DNA from: Chloroflexota bacterium | GTDB lineage: Bacteria > Chloroflexota > Dehalococcoidia > Bin125 | Length of the DNA: 55,670 nucleotides | Direction of reading: 5' to 3' | Assembly: GCA_028874365.1 (NCBI GenBank) | Contig: JAPPJZ010000003.1 | Location: 1-55,670 of the forward strand | Shown here: positions 32,205-40,798 of the stretch, in pieces | Numbering within the stretch: the stretch's first letter is position 1 | How the letters are laid out: each line of letters opens with the position of its first letter | Notes under the pieces: model-generated | The model's input: the letters and a program-made list of their open reading frames with translations, nothing else | The model's database searches: none | What the model was told of the DNA's origin: nothing | Made by a program: the position numbers and the translations under genes

Positions 32205-34220
32205 TTAGGCGGGGTAATCCGGGTGGTTCAGGTCGAGCCACGCGTCGTCGTACCGGTGTGACGCGTGGGCGAACTGCAAGGTGTCTTCGGGGCGCTGGAC
32301 GTACGGCCACCAGAGCGCCGGCGAGATGCCGTTCATCACGGCGGGGGCGAAGCCAAGACCCTCGACGCCGTGATCCGGGTGAGTGCCGAGCAAGATGCGC
32401 TGCGCCTCGAAGGCCATGTCTCGGCGCTGCTCCTGGTCGAGCGTCACTCGCATCGTGTTAGCAATGTCGGTCATCGGCTGGAAGTCATAGGACAGGTTGT
32501 TGGTCGCGCCGCCCGGCACGAGGTTCTGCAGATATGACGTCGTCGGGTCGAGGTCATCCGGCGGGTTGGTCCACTGCGGTCCGCCGCCGGGGTATGTCTT
32601 CGAGACCCAACGCTGCAGCAGCACGGTATAGGGCTGGATGTTGAACTCGATCTCGATCCCCAGCGCCTCCTCGTACATGTTCTTCTCGGTCTCGAGGATG
32701 CCCTGGTACGTCTGCTCCCAAATGTCGGGCGCATAGAGGATCATCTTGCGATCCTTGTCGTAGCCCGATGCGTCGAGAGCCGCGCGAGCATCGGCGATGT
32801 CCGCATCGCGGTCGGGCCGATAGCCCGGTGTCGAGAGCAGTTCCTCCTCGGGGATGGCCCAGTACTTGTTAAACCAGGGCGTGTGCTCCTGACCACTGGG
32901 CTTGCCCGACCCGAGGTAGACCGCGTCGATCATCAGGTAGCGATCGACGGCCAGGTGCAGCGCGTAGCAGAATCGGCGATCGAGGTAAGGATTGCCTAGT
33001 CCGTCTTCACCGGGCCAGTCCGGGTTGTAGTTGAAGATGCCGGTGATGATTGTGAAGCCGAATGCGATCTGACCCTGCGGGTGATCGGGGAAATCGGCGC
33101 CGATCGATTCCGCCTGCAAGCTCGACAGCGGGAAGCCGCCAACGTCGATCTCTCCGTTGCGGTAGGCCGTTTCGACGACCGTTGGATCGTCCATACTCGC
33201 AATGCCAATGCCATCCATGTAAGGCAGCGGCTGGCCGTCGGCGCCCATCTTCCAGTAGTCCTCGTTGCGGACCATGTCCACGCCGATGTCGGGGTCATAG
33301 AACGTGGGAATGTAGGGGCCCGTCCCGGACGACAACTCAACGTTGGTCGCCTCGTCGCGCCAGCGATCGCCGAACTCACTGATCGCTTCCGGCGAAGTGA
33401 TCCACGAGAACGGACGCAAGACCGGGCTGCCCAGATAAGTGGCGTCGATGCCATCGGTCTTGGCGATGAATGTCACGTCGTCGGGAGTCTCCATCGCCGC
33501 CGTTTTACGAAATGCCGACGAACCAAGGTAGGTACCGTCCTCGGAACCGCTCGCGTCGACCGCGTCGATCTGACGCTGGAAGTTGGCCTCGATGTCCTGG
33601 GCCGTAACGAGGCGTCCGCCCTCGGTTGGGTACTGATCCCAGTACCGCGCCCCGCGGTCAATCGAGAAGATGTAGGTTTCCGCGTCCGGCGTCTCTGGAA
33701 GCGACGCCACATCGGCCTCGAGGATGCCCTGTTCCTTGTTGCGCCAGCGGATGAGGTAGTTCATGTAGAACCCCATCCAGAACTGGGTAGGCCCGAACAC
33801 GGCTCGGTGAGGATCGAAGTAGTCGTGCGTGCGGGCAGGACTCGAGAAGCGCAATGTGCCGCCACGGGTGATGTTCGACACCGCCGCCTGTTGCTGTTGA
33901 TCGGCGTCGTCAGCCGTTTGCTCCTGCTGATCGGCCTGCTCCGCCTGTTGCGTCGCGGCCGATTCCTGTTGCGCCTGCTGGCCCTGCTGCGCGGCCTGCT
34001 GCTGCATCGCCTGCTGTTGTTGTTGCTGCGCGGCCTGCTGCTGCATCGCCTGCTGTTGTTGCTGCGCGGTTTGCGCGACGCTGTCCTCGTCGTCGTCGCC
34101 TCCGCAGCCAATCAACGCCAGACCGGCGGCGCCCACGCCCGCCCGACCCGACGCTCGTAGCAGAGCGCGCCGGCTCATCCGATTCCGCCTCATGCGTTGC
34201 CAGTAGTTGCGTTCAGCCAT
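32205..34220 (-). CDS. ABC substrate-binding lipoprotein, family 5, no. 2
   Basis: A 671-residue binding protein directly upstream of cassette 2 permeases and therefore their likely partner. Start MAERNYWQ has GGAG upstream; an extended frame to 34445 overlaps the neighbouring gene and is not used. The twin-arginine leader (SRRALLRASG) ends in lipobox LIGC, then GGDDDED and a Gln-rich tether (about 50-125) with repeated AMQQQAAQQ units. The binding domain runs from RGGTLRFSSPARTHDYFDPHRAVFGPT to the C-terminus (HPDYPA). It shares the domain organisation of binding proteins 1, 4 and 5. Confidence 0.9.
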   Translation of the reverse strand: MAERNYWQRMRRNRMSRRALLRASGRAGVGAAGLALIGCGGDDDEDSVAQTAQQQQQAMQQQAAQQQQQQAMQQQAAQQGQQAQQESAATQQAEQADQQEQTADDADQQQQAAVSNITRGGTLRFSSPARTHDYFDPHRAVFGPTQFWMGFYMNYLIRWRNKEQGILEADVASLPETPDAETYIFSIDRGARYWDQYPTEGGRLVTAQDIEANFQRQIDAVDASGSEDGTYLGSSAFRKTAAMETPDDVTFIAKTDGIDATYLGSPVLRPFSWITSPEAISEFGDRWRDEATNVELSSGTGPYIPTFYDPDIGVDMVRNEDYWKMGADGQPLPYMDGIGIASMDDPTVVETAYRNGEIDVGGFPLSSLQAESIGADFPDHPQGQIAFGFTIITGIFNYNPDWPGEDGLGNPYLDRRFCYALHLAVDRYLMIDAVYLGSGKPSGQEHTPWFNKYWAIPEEELLSTPGYRPDRDADIADARAALDASGYDKDRKMILYAPDIWEQTYQGILETEKNMYEEALGIEIEFNIQPYTVLLQRWVSKTYPGGGPQWTNPPDDLDPTTSYLQNLVPGGATNNLSYDFQPMTDIANTMRVTLDQEQRRDMAFEAQRILLGTHPDHGVEGLGFAPAVMNGISPALWWPYVQRPEDTLQFAHASHRYDDAWLDLNHPDYPA

Positions 34221-34325
34221 TTCATGCTCCATCAAGTCAGACATGCGTCGCGCGCGGTTGCGACTTGGCAGAGTGTAAGCGAATTGACGTTGCGGGTGTC
34301 GAGTCCGCAACAGACCAGAGCCGCA

Positions 34326-34368
34326 TCGCCCGGCGCGAACTCCACGTCCGCGGTCGCGCCGGGCGATC
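34326..34368 (-). promoter_or_regulatory. Perfect 14-bp stem-loop after binding-protein gene 3
   Basis: ATCGCCCGGCGCGA (34326-34339) and TCGCGCCGGGCGAT (34355-34368) form a perfect 14-bp stem with a 15-nt loop, 6 nt after the stop of the gene at 34375-36402. There is no U-tract on the minus strand, so it is more likely an mRNA-stabilising or Rho-assisted end than an intrinsic terminator. A candidate promoter for the next gene (TACACT at 34272-34277) lies just downstream. Confidence 0.6.
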
Positions 34369-34374
34369 TCTGGG

Positions 34375-36402
34375 CTACGCCGGGTAGTCCTCGTGGGCGG
34401 TGTCGAGCCACAGCTCCTCGACGATCTTGTGGCCCTGGTGCGCAAACTGGTAGCCGTCGGGAATCACGTGGTACCACGGCCACGCGGCCTCGTTCGAGAC
34501 CGGGTTCATCACGCCCAGACCCGGCGAGAGCGATTCCCAGCCGTAGTCGGGGTGAATACCCAACTGGAGTTGCACCATCTCGTGTCCGAGTGCGCCCTTG
34601 GCCTCGAGGTCGAGCGTGACCTTCATCTCCTCGGCGATCTCGGTCACGCGTGGGTTCTCGTAGCTGTAGAAGTTCGCCGATGCCCCGGGCACTCGACCGT
34701 TGAGCCAGTAGCTGGTCGGGTCGAGGTCGGACGGCGGGTTGGTCCAACAGGGGACCTGACCCTGGAACGTGCCGTCGACCAACCGCTGCAACAGCACGGT
34801 GTACGGGTCGATGCCGATCTCGATGCCGACCCCCATCGCCGACTCATACATGTTCTTTTGGGTCTCGACGATGCCGGGATAGCGCTGCTCCCACACATCG
34901 GGCGCGAACAGGCCGATGGTGCGCCCCTCATCGCGGAACCCGCTGGCGTCCATGAGCTCGTTGACCAGCTGTAGCTCAGCATCGCGATCCGGTCGGAAGC
35001 CGGGGATCTGGGCCATCTCTTCCTGGCTGGGCGACCAGAATGTCGAGAACCAGGGAATTTCTTCCAACACCGATGGCTTGGCCGAACCCAGGTAGACGGT
35101 GTCGATCATCAGGTACCGGTCGGTCGCCACGTGGAACGCGGCCGCGACCCGCCGATCCAGCCAGGGGTTGCCCAGCCCGTCTTCGCCCGGCCAATCGGGG
35201 TTGTAGTTGGTGCGAATCATGATCGTGAATCCGCCGCCGACCGTGTTGCGCTGCATCTGTGGGAAGTCGTTGAGCAGCGACTCCACGCGGCTGATGTTCA
35301 GCCAGGCGCCGTCCAGCTCCTTCGAGCGAACCGCGGTCTCAATCGCCGTTTCGTCGAAGAGGTTGTAGTACTCCATCTTGTCGACATACGGCAACTGCTG
35401 GCCCCACTGGTCGTCCTTCCAGTAGTTCGGGTTGCGGTTGGCGATGAACACCTCGGTCGGCTCATAGCTCTCGGCGATGAACGGGCCGGAGCCGGCGACG
35501 CGCAGGGTGGTCGGGTCGTCGCGCCAGACGTCCGACTCGGTGCCCCACTCTCGGATCCCTTCGGGCGCGGCCATCCATCCGAACGGGCGCAGGAACGTTG
35601 CCGACAGGTACGTCGAGTCGATGCCCTCCGAAGTCGTTCGCAAAGTGAGATCGTCTACCGCTTCGGCCGATGCGATCTTGCGCCAACTTGATAGTCCGAG
35701 GAATGTGCCGTCCTCGGCGCCGGTCGAGTCGACGCCGGCCGTGTTGCGCTCGACGTTGACGACGATGTCCTCGGCCGTGATGTTGCGCCCGCCCTCGGTC
35801 GGATAGGCGTCGTGCCAGGCGGCCCGGGGGTTGATGTTGAAGACGTAGGTCGTCGGATCCGGGATCTCCGGCAGATCGGAGATGTCGGCCTCCATTTCCG
35901 ACTTCTCCTTGTTCTTCCAGCGGATCAGGTTGTTGTAGAGCATCGAGTGCATGAACTGGGTCGGCCCGAACACGCCGCGGTGCGGATCCCAGTAGTCGTG
36001 CGTCTCAATCGTCGACGCGCGGCGCATCGTGCCGCCATAGGTCGGAATCCCGCTCTCAGGGACCTCAGCCGCAGCCTGTTGCTGTTGCTGCTCGTCGGCG
36101 TCGGCAACCGCCTGCTGCTCTTGTTGATCAGCTTGCTGCGCCGCCTGATCGGCCGCCTGCTGCTGTTGTTGCTGCTGCATGGCCTGCTGCTGCTGTTGCT
36201 GCTGGCCCTGCTGCTCCATCGCCTGCTGTTGCTGCTGCTGTTGCTGTCGAACCTGGGCAACACCGTCGTCATCGTCGTCGTCGCCGCAACCGACCAGCGC
36301 GAGGCCCGCCGCCCCTACTCCAGCCCGCCCCGAAGCTCGCAAGAGGGCACGCCGACTCATTCGGTTGCGCCGCATGCGTTGCCAGTAGTTTCGCTCGCTC
36401 AT
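34375..36402 (-). CDS. ABC substrate-binding lipoprotein, family 5, no. 3 (divergent)
   Basis: A 675-residue binding protein with the shared leader (MSERNYWQ, SRRALLRASG, lipobox LVGC, six Asp) and the longest Gln tract of the set (about 50-115). It differs most in the mature domain: HSMLYNNLIRWKNKEK replaces the usual WMGFYMNYLIRW, and the ligand-facing middle third is diverged. This suggests a different ligand but use of the same permeases. AAGGAG precedes the ATG. No permease genes directly follow; a stem-loop separates it from binding protein 2. Confidence 0.9.
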   Translation of the reverse strand: MSERNYWQRMRRNRMSRRALLRASGRAGVGAAGLALVGCGDDDDDDGVAQVRQQQQQQQQAMEQQGQQQQQQQAMQQQQQQQAADQAAQQADQQEQQAVADADEQQQQQAAAEVPESGIPTYGGTMRRASTIETHDYWDPHRGVFGPTQFMHSMLYNNLIRWKNKEKSEMEADISDLPEIPDPTTYVFNINPRAAWHDAYPTEGGRNITAEDIVVNVERNTAGVDSTGAEDGTFLGLSSWRKIASAEAVDDLTLRTTSEGIDSTYLSATFLRPFGWMAAPEGIREWGTESDVWRDDPTTLRVAGSGPFIAESYEPTEVFIANRNPNYWKDDQWGQQLPYVDKMEYYNLFDETAIETAVRSKELDGAWLNISRVESLLNDFPQMQRNTVGGGFTIMIRTNYNPDWPGEDGLGNPWLDRRVAAAFHVATDRYLMIDTVYLGSAKPSVLEEIPWFSTFWSPSQEEMAQIPGFRPDRDAELQLVNELMDASGFRDEGRTIGLFAPDVWEQRYPGIVETQKNMYESAMGVGIEIGIDPYTVLLQRLVDGTFQGQVPCWTNPPSDLDPTSYWLNGRVPGASANFYSYENPRVTEIAEEMKVTLDLEAKGALGHEMVQLQLGIHPDYGWESLSPGLGVMNPVSNEAAWPWYHVIPDGYQFAHQGHKIVEELWLDTAHEDYPA

Positions 36403-36518
36403 CTGCCCGCTCCTTTACTTGTGGTGTCGGCAGGAGATTCGCGAAGTGTAAGCGCGGATACACCCTACGCACCAGCGATACAACCGAATGTCGAAACATC
36501 CGTGGGAAGGAACAAGCA

Positions 36519-36552
36519 GGCGGCCCCCGATTCGAGTCGATAGCGGGCCGCC
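36519..36552 (-). promoter_or_regulatory. Stem-loop after binding-protein gene 4
   Basis: GGCGGCCC-CC-G (36519-36529, two-base bulge) pairs with CGGGCCGCC (36544-36552) around a 14-nt loop, 23 nt after the stop of the gene at 36575-38587. There is no U-tract. Same position relative to the gene as the hairpins after binding proteins 1 and 3, but unrelated in sequence. Confidence 0.45.
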
Positions 36553-36574
36553 GAAGGTTGCGCCAGGTAAGGGA

Positions 36575-38587
36575 CTAGGCCGGGTAGTCGGGGTGGTTTA
36601 AGTCGATCCAGGTCTCGTCGTAGCGATGGCTGGCGTGAGCGAACTGCAGGGTGTCCTCGCTGTGGTGGACGAACGGCCACCACAGCACCGGCGAGATACC
36701 GTTCATCACACCGGGGATCGTGGTGATTCCGTCCAGACCGTGATCGGGGTGGGTGCCAAGCAGCAGGCGCTGGGCGTCTTGGGCCATCCCCCAACGCTCT
36801 TCGCGGTCGAGGGTGACGCGCATCTTGTACGCGATCTCGGCCATTGGCGGGTAGTCGTAAGACAGTGTGTTGACCGACCCTTCCGGGGTGAAGAAGTCGT
36901 TGTAGGGCGCAGTCGGGTCGAGTTCGGCGGGCGGGTTGCCCCACTGCGGTCCGCTGCCGGGGTAGGTGCCGTCGACGAAGCGCTGCAGGATGACGGTGTA
37001 CGGCTGCACATCGAACTCGACCTCAAGGTCGAGCGCGTTGCGGTACATGCCGACTTCGGTTTCGAGTACGCCGGGATAGGATGCTTCCCAAAGGTCCGGC
37101 GCGATCATGCGCAGGCCGCGGCTCTTGTCGTAGCCGGAGGCTTCGAGCAGTGCCCGCGCTTCGGCGATGTCGAGGTCGCGGTCGGGGCGGAAGCCGGGGG
37201 TTTGCAGCAGTTCTTCCTCCGGGAGCGCCCAGTACGAGCTGTACCACGGGGTGTCGTGCAGACCGGTCGGCTTGCCTGAACCGAGGTAGACCGTGTCGAT
37301 CATCAGGTACGGGTCAACGGCCATGCCGAGCGCCTTGGCGAAACGTCGGTCGACCCAAGGGTTGCCGAGGCCGTCCTCACCGGGCCAGTCGGCGTTGTAG
37401 TTGACCAGCGTGATAATCGTAAAGCCGAAGGCGATTTGTCCATAGTTGTGGTCGGGGAAGTCTTCGGCGATGCCGTCGGCTTGCAGGGTGGTCAGCGGGA
37501 AGCGCCCGTTGAGGATTTCCTTGCTGCGGTAGGCGGCGTCGACTGTGGTGGGATCCTCCATGTTGGCCAGCGTGACCTCGTCGTAGTAGGGCAGCGGCTG
37601 GCCGTCAACGCCCATTTTCCAGTAGTTGGGGTTGCGCGACATGCCGATCCCGATATCGGGGTCATAGCTGTGGGGGATGAACGGGCCGGTGCCGCTGGAC
37701 AGTTCGAGGTTGCCGGCTTCGTCGCGCCAGCGGTCGCCGAATTCCGAGATCGCTTCGGGCGAGGTGATCCAACTGAAGGGGCGCAGCGGGACACCGAGCC
37801 ACGTGGCGTCGGGCCCGTCGGTCTTGGCGATCCAGGTCTCGTCGTCAGGCACGTCCATCGAGGCGGTGCGGCGGAACGCGCCGGCGGAGAGGTAGGTGCC
37901 GTCGTCGGCGCCCGTGGCGTCTTTGGCCTCGATCTGGCGCTCGTAGTTGACGCGGATGTCTTCGGAGGTCACCAACCGACCGCCTTCGGTCGGATATTGG
38001 TCCCAGAAACGGGCGCCCTGATCGATCTTGAAGATGTAGGTCTCGTCGTCGGGGATTTCTGGCAGCGAGGCGATGTCGGGCTCGGCGATGTCCTGTTCCT
38101 TGTTGCGGTAGCGGATGAGGTAGTTCATGTAGAACCCCATCCAGAACTGCGTCGGACCGAACACCCCGCGGCCGGGATCGAAATAGTCGTGCGTCGCTGC
38201 CGGGGTCGAGAAGGTCAGGTTGCCGCCGCGCACGATCTCCGCGACGGCGGCTTGCTGTTGCTCCTCGGCATCGGCAGCGGACTGCTCCTGTTGGTCGGCC
38301 TGCCCAGCCTGCGATTCCGCAGCGGCCTCCTGTTGCTCCTGACCGCCCTGTTGTTGCATGGCTTGTTGCTGTTGGGCTTGCCCGCCCTGTTGCTGCATCG
38401 CCTGCTGTTGCTGCTGTTGTTGCGCGGCCGCCTGTGCAGCCGACTGCTGGCCGTCGTCGTCATCGTCGCCGCAGCCGACGAGGGCCAATCCCGCTGCGCC
38501 GACCCCGGCCCGACCGGAAGCTCGCAACAAGGCGCGTCGGCTCATCTGCTTGCGCCGCATTCGCTGCCAGTAGTTTCGCTCTGCCAT
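36575..38587 (-). CDS. ABC substrate-binding lipoprotein, family 5, no. 4
   Basis: A 670-residue paralogue. The start is the ATG of MAERNYWQ behind GGAGAGG; ten upstream codons are open but unsupported. The leader (SRRALLRASG) ends in lipobox LVGC, then GDDDDDG and a Gln/Ala-rich tether (about 50-125). The binding domain runs from RGGNLTFSTPAATHDYFDPGRGVFGPT to HPDYPA and is close to numbers 2 and 5. It is one of three binding proteins in this run with no dedicated permeases, so it probably feeds cassette 2 or a transporter elsewhere. Confidence 0.9.
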   Translation of the reverse strand: MAERNYWQRMRRKQMSRRALLRASGRAGVGAAGLALVGCGDDDDDGQQSAAQAAAQQQQQQQAMQQQGGQAQQQQAMQQQGGQEQQEAAAESQAGQADQQEQSAADAEEQQQAAVAEIVRGGNLTFSTPAATHDYFDPGRGVFGPTQFWMGFYMNYLIRYRNKEQDIAEPDIASLPEIPDDETYIFKIDQGARFWDQYPTEGGRLVTSEDIRVNYERQIEAKDATGADDGTYLSAGAFRRTASMDVPDDETWIAKTDGPDATWLGVPLRPFSWITSPEAISEFGDRWRDEAGNLELSSGTGPFIPHSYDPDIGIGMSRNPNYWKMGVDGQPLPYYDEVTLANMEDPTTVDAAYRSKEILNGRFPLTTLQADGIAEDFPDHNYGQIAFGFTIITLVNYNADWPGEDGLGNPWVDRRFAKALGMAVDPYLMIDTVYLGSGKPTGLHDTPWYSSYWALPEEELLQTPGFRPDRDLDIAEARALLEASGYDKSRGLRMIAPDLWEASYPGVLETEVGMYRNALDLEVEFDVQPYTVILQRFVDGTYPGSGPQWGNPPAELDPTAPYNDFFTPEGSVNTLSYDYPPMAEIAYKMRVTLDREERWGMAQDAQRLLLGTHPDHGLDGITTIPGVMNGISPVLWWPFVHHSEDTLQFAHASHRYDETWIDLNHPDYPA

Positions 38588-38678
38588 GGGACCTCTCCTC
38601 GTGTTCGATTCGACCAACCGTCAACTGCAGAATGCTAGGGATATTGGAACGGCTTCGTCGGCGAACAGCACCGAATGC

Positions 38679-40700
38679 CTAGGTCGGGTAGTCGGGATGG
38701 ATCACGTCGAGCCAGGTGTCGTCGTGGCGGTGCGAGTCGTGGGCGAACTGGAGTGAATCCTCGCCGCGATGGACGAACGGCCACCACACTGCCGGTGCGA
38801 TTCCGTTCATGACGCCGGGTGTTGGTGAGATGCCGTCAAGACCGTGGTCGGGGTGCGTGCCCAGAGCGATGCGCTGCGCCTCATGGGCCAGGCCGCGGCG
38901 GGTCTCCTGGTCGACCGTGGTGCGCATCAACTGCACGATCTCTGCCATCGGCTCGTAGTCGTAGTGGAAGTAGTTCCAACTGCCGCCGGGGATGAAGCGG
39001 TTGTGGTAGGCGGTTGTGGGATCGAGCTCGATCGGGGCGTTGGACCATTGTGGTCCCGAGCCCGGGTAACTGCCGTCGATCAATCGTTGCAGGATGACCG
39101 GGAACGGCTCCATCTGGAACTGCACCTCGATGCCCAATGCCTCGGTGTACATGGCGCGCTCGGTCTCGAGGACGCCCGGATATGTGACCTCCCAGAACTC
39201 GGGGGCAATGAGTTTGACCGGACGCTCGATGTCGTAGCCGGATGCGTCGAGCAGTGCTCGAGCCTCTTCGATGTCGGTTTCTCGGTCGGGTCGGAAACCG
39301 GGGACGGTCAGCAGTTCATCCTCGGGGATCGCCCAGTAGCTGTTGTACCAGGGCGTGTCCTCCTGGCCCGTGGGCTTGGCCGAACCGAGGTAGACGGTGT
39401 CGATCATCAGATAGCGATCGACGGCCACGTGCATCGCCTGGCAAAAGCGGCGATCGAGGTAGGGGTTGCCCAGCCCGTCCCAGCCGGGCCAATCGCGGTT
39501 GAAGTTGAACCAGCCGGTGATGATCGGGTAGCCGAAGGGCACGCTGCCGGTCGGATGGTCGGGGAAGTCGGACGAGATGGACTCCACCTGAATCGAGGTG
39601 AGCGGAAAGCCGCCGATCGAGATTTCGCGGCCGCGATAGGCCGTCTCGATCGCGGTGGGATCCTGCATGCTGGCGAACGTCACTTGTTCGAAGTACGGCA
39701 GCGGCAGACCATCGACGCCCAGTTTCCAGAATCCTGGATTGCGTTCGAGTTCGATCCCGATGTCAGGGTCGTACGAGCGCGGGATTGTCATGCCGGTGCC
39801 GCTGGAGAGCTCGATGTTGGTCGGATCGTCCCGCCAGCGGTCGCCGAACGCGGCGATCGCTTCGGGCGAGGTGATCCAACCGAACGGTCCCAGGGGAACG
39901 CCCAACCAGGTGGCGTCGGGACCGTCGGTGCGGGCGATGAATGTCAGGTCGTCGGGCGTGTCCATCGATGCCGTCTTGGCGTAGGAATCACGATGCGGGA
40001 AGGTACCGTCCTCGGCGCCGGTCGCATCTCGGCCGTCGATGTGGCGCTGGAAGTTGAGGCGAATGTCCTCCGATGTGACCGCTCGCCCGCCTTCGGTGGG
40101 GAACCGGTCCCAGAAGCGCGCGCCCTGATCTACACGGAACAGATAGGTCTCTTCATCGGGTGTCTCGGGGAGGCTGCAGATGTCCGCCTCCATGACCGCC
40201 TGCGCCTTGTTGCGCCAGCGAATGGTGTTGTTCATGTAGAACCCCATCCAGTACTGGGTCGTGCCGAACACGGCCCGATGGGGATCGAAGTAGTCATGCG
40301 CGTGGGCGGGAGTGGAGAGGCGTAGGTCACCGCCACGCACGACCTGGGTGACGGCAACCTGCTCTTGCTGCGGCTGGGCAGACTGCGGATCCTGCTCCAG
40401 AGCATTCTGTTGATCGGCCGCAGCCTGTTGCTGGCGCTCGACCTGGTCTGCCTGCTGTTCCGCCTGCTGTTGCTGCTGTTGCGAGGTCGGGCCGTCCGGT
40501 TGTCGAACTCGCGGGCGCGGGGCGGCGGCCTGCTGCGCTTCGGACTGGACGACAACGAGCTCGTCGTTGTCATCGTCGTCGCCGCAACCGACCAAGGCCA
40601 GGCCGGCAACGCCTACGCCTGCACGTCCAGCCGCCCGCAGCAGCGCACGGCGACGCAGGCGTTTGGTGTTCAGCCGCTGCCAGTAGTTGCGATCGTTCAT
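38679..40700 (-). CDS. ABC substrate-binding lipoprotein, family 5, no. 5
   Basis: A 673-residue paralogue and the promoter-proximal gene of the whole minus-strand transporter run. Start is the ATG of MNDRNYWQ with GGAG upstream; the 42-codon upstream extension overlaps the divergent methyltransferase and is rejected. Its leader is the most diverged (LRRRALLRAAG), but keeps two Arg and lipobox LVGC, followed by GDDDDNDE. The tether is mixed (Gln, Ala, Pro, Arg, Glu) instead of nearly pure Gln. The binding domain has AHDYFDPHRAVFGTT and ends HPDYPT. Confidence 0.9.
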   Translation of the reverse strand: MNDRNYWQRLNTKRLRRRALLRAAGRAGVGVAGLALVGCGDDDDNDELVVVQSEAQQAAAPRPRVRQPDGPTSQQQQQQAEQQADQVERQQQAAADQQNALEQDPQSAQPQQEQVAVTQVVRGGDLRLSTPAHAHDYFDPHRAVFGTTQYWMGFYMNNTIRWRNKAQAVMEADICSLPETPDEETYLFRVDQGARFWDRFPTEGGRAVTSEDIRLNFQRHIDGRDATGAEDGTFPHRDSYAKTASMDTPDDLTFIARTDGPDATWLGVPLGPFGWITSPEAIAAFGDRWRDDPTNIELSSGTGMTIPRSYDPDIGIELERNPGFWKLGVDGLPLPYFEQVTFASMQDPTAIETAYRGREISIGGFPLTSIQVESISSDFPDHPTGSVPFGYPIITGWFNFNRDWPGWDGLGNPYLDRRFCQAMHVAVDRYLMIDTVYLGSAKPTGQEDTPWYNSYWAIPEDELLTVPGFRPDRETDIEEARALLDASGYDIERPVKLIAPEFWEVTYPGVLETERAMYTEALGIEVQFQMEPFPVILQRLIDGSYPGSGPQWSNAPIELDPTTAYHNRFIPGGSWNYFHYDYEPMAEIVQLMRTTVDQETRRGLAHEAQRIALGTHPDHGLDGISPTPGVMNGIAPAVWWPFVHRGEDSLQFAHDSHRHDDTWLDVIHPDYPT

Positions 40701-40726
40701 CGCCGGCTCCGGTGGGAAGTTGCGCG

Positions 40727-40732
40727 AGTATA
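40727..40732 (-). promoter_or_regulatory. Putative -10 box upstream of binding-protein gene 5
   Basis: TATACT on the minus strand, 26 nt before the start of binding protein 5, in the 98-bp gap shared with the divergent methyltransferase gene. It is identical to the -10 proposed for the cupin operon. A -35 is not clear. Confidence 0.35.
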
Positions 40733-40798
40733 CGAACTCCGCCGTGCGTCTCCTGTTCGCTCGGATACCGCGATGGGCGAGGCGATTACCCTGAGCCC

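Noticed and set aside
34205-34445. Longer N-terminus for binding protein 2
   Set aside because: The extension overlaps the 3' end of binding protein 3, lacks a ribosome site, and would bury the Tat leader that all five paralogues share.
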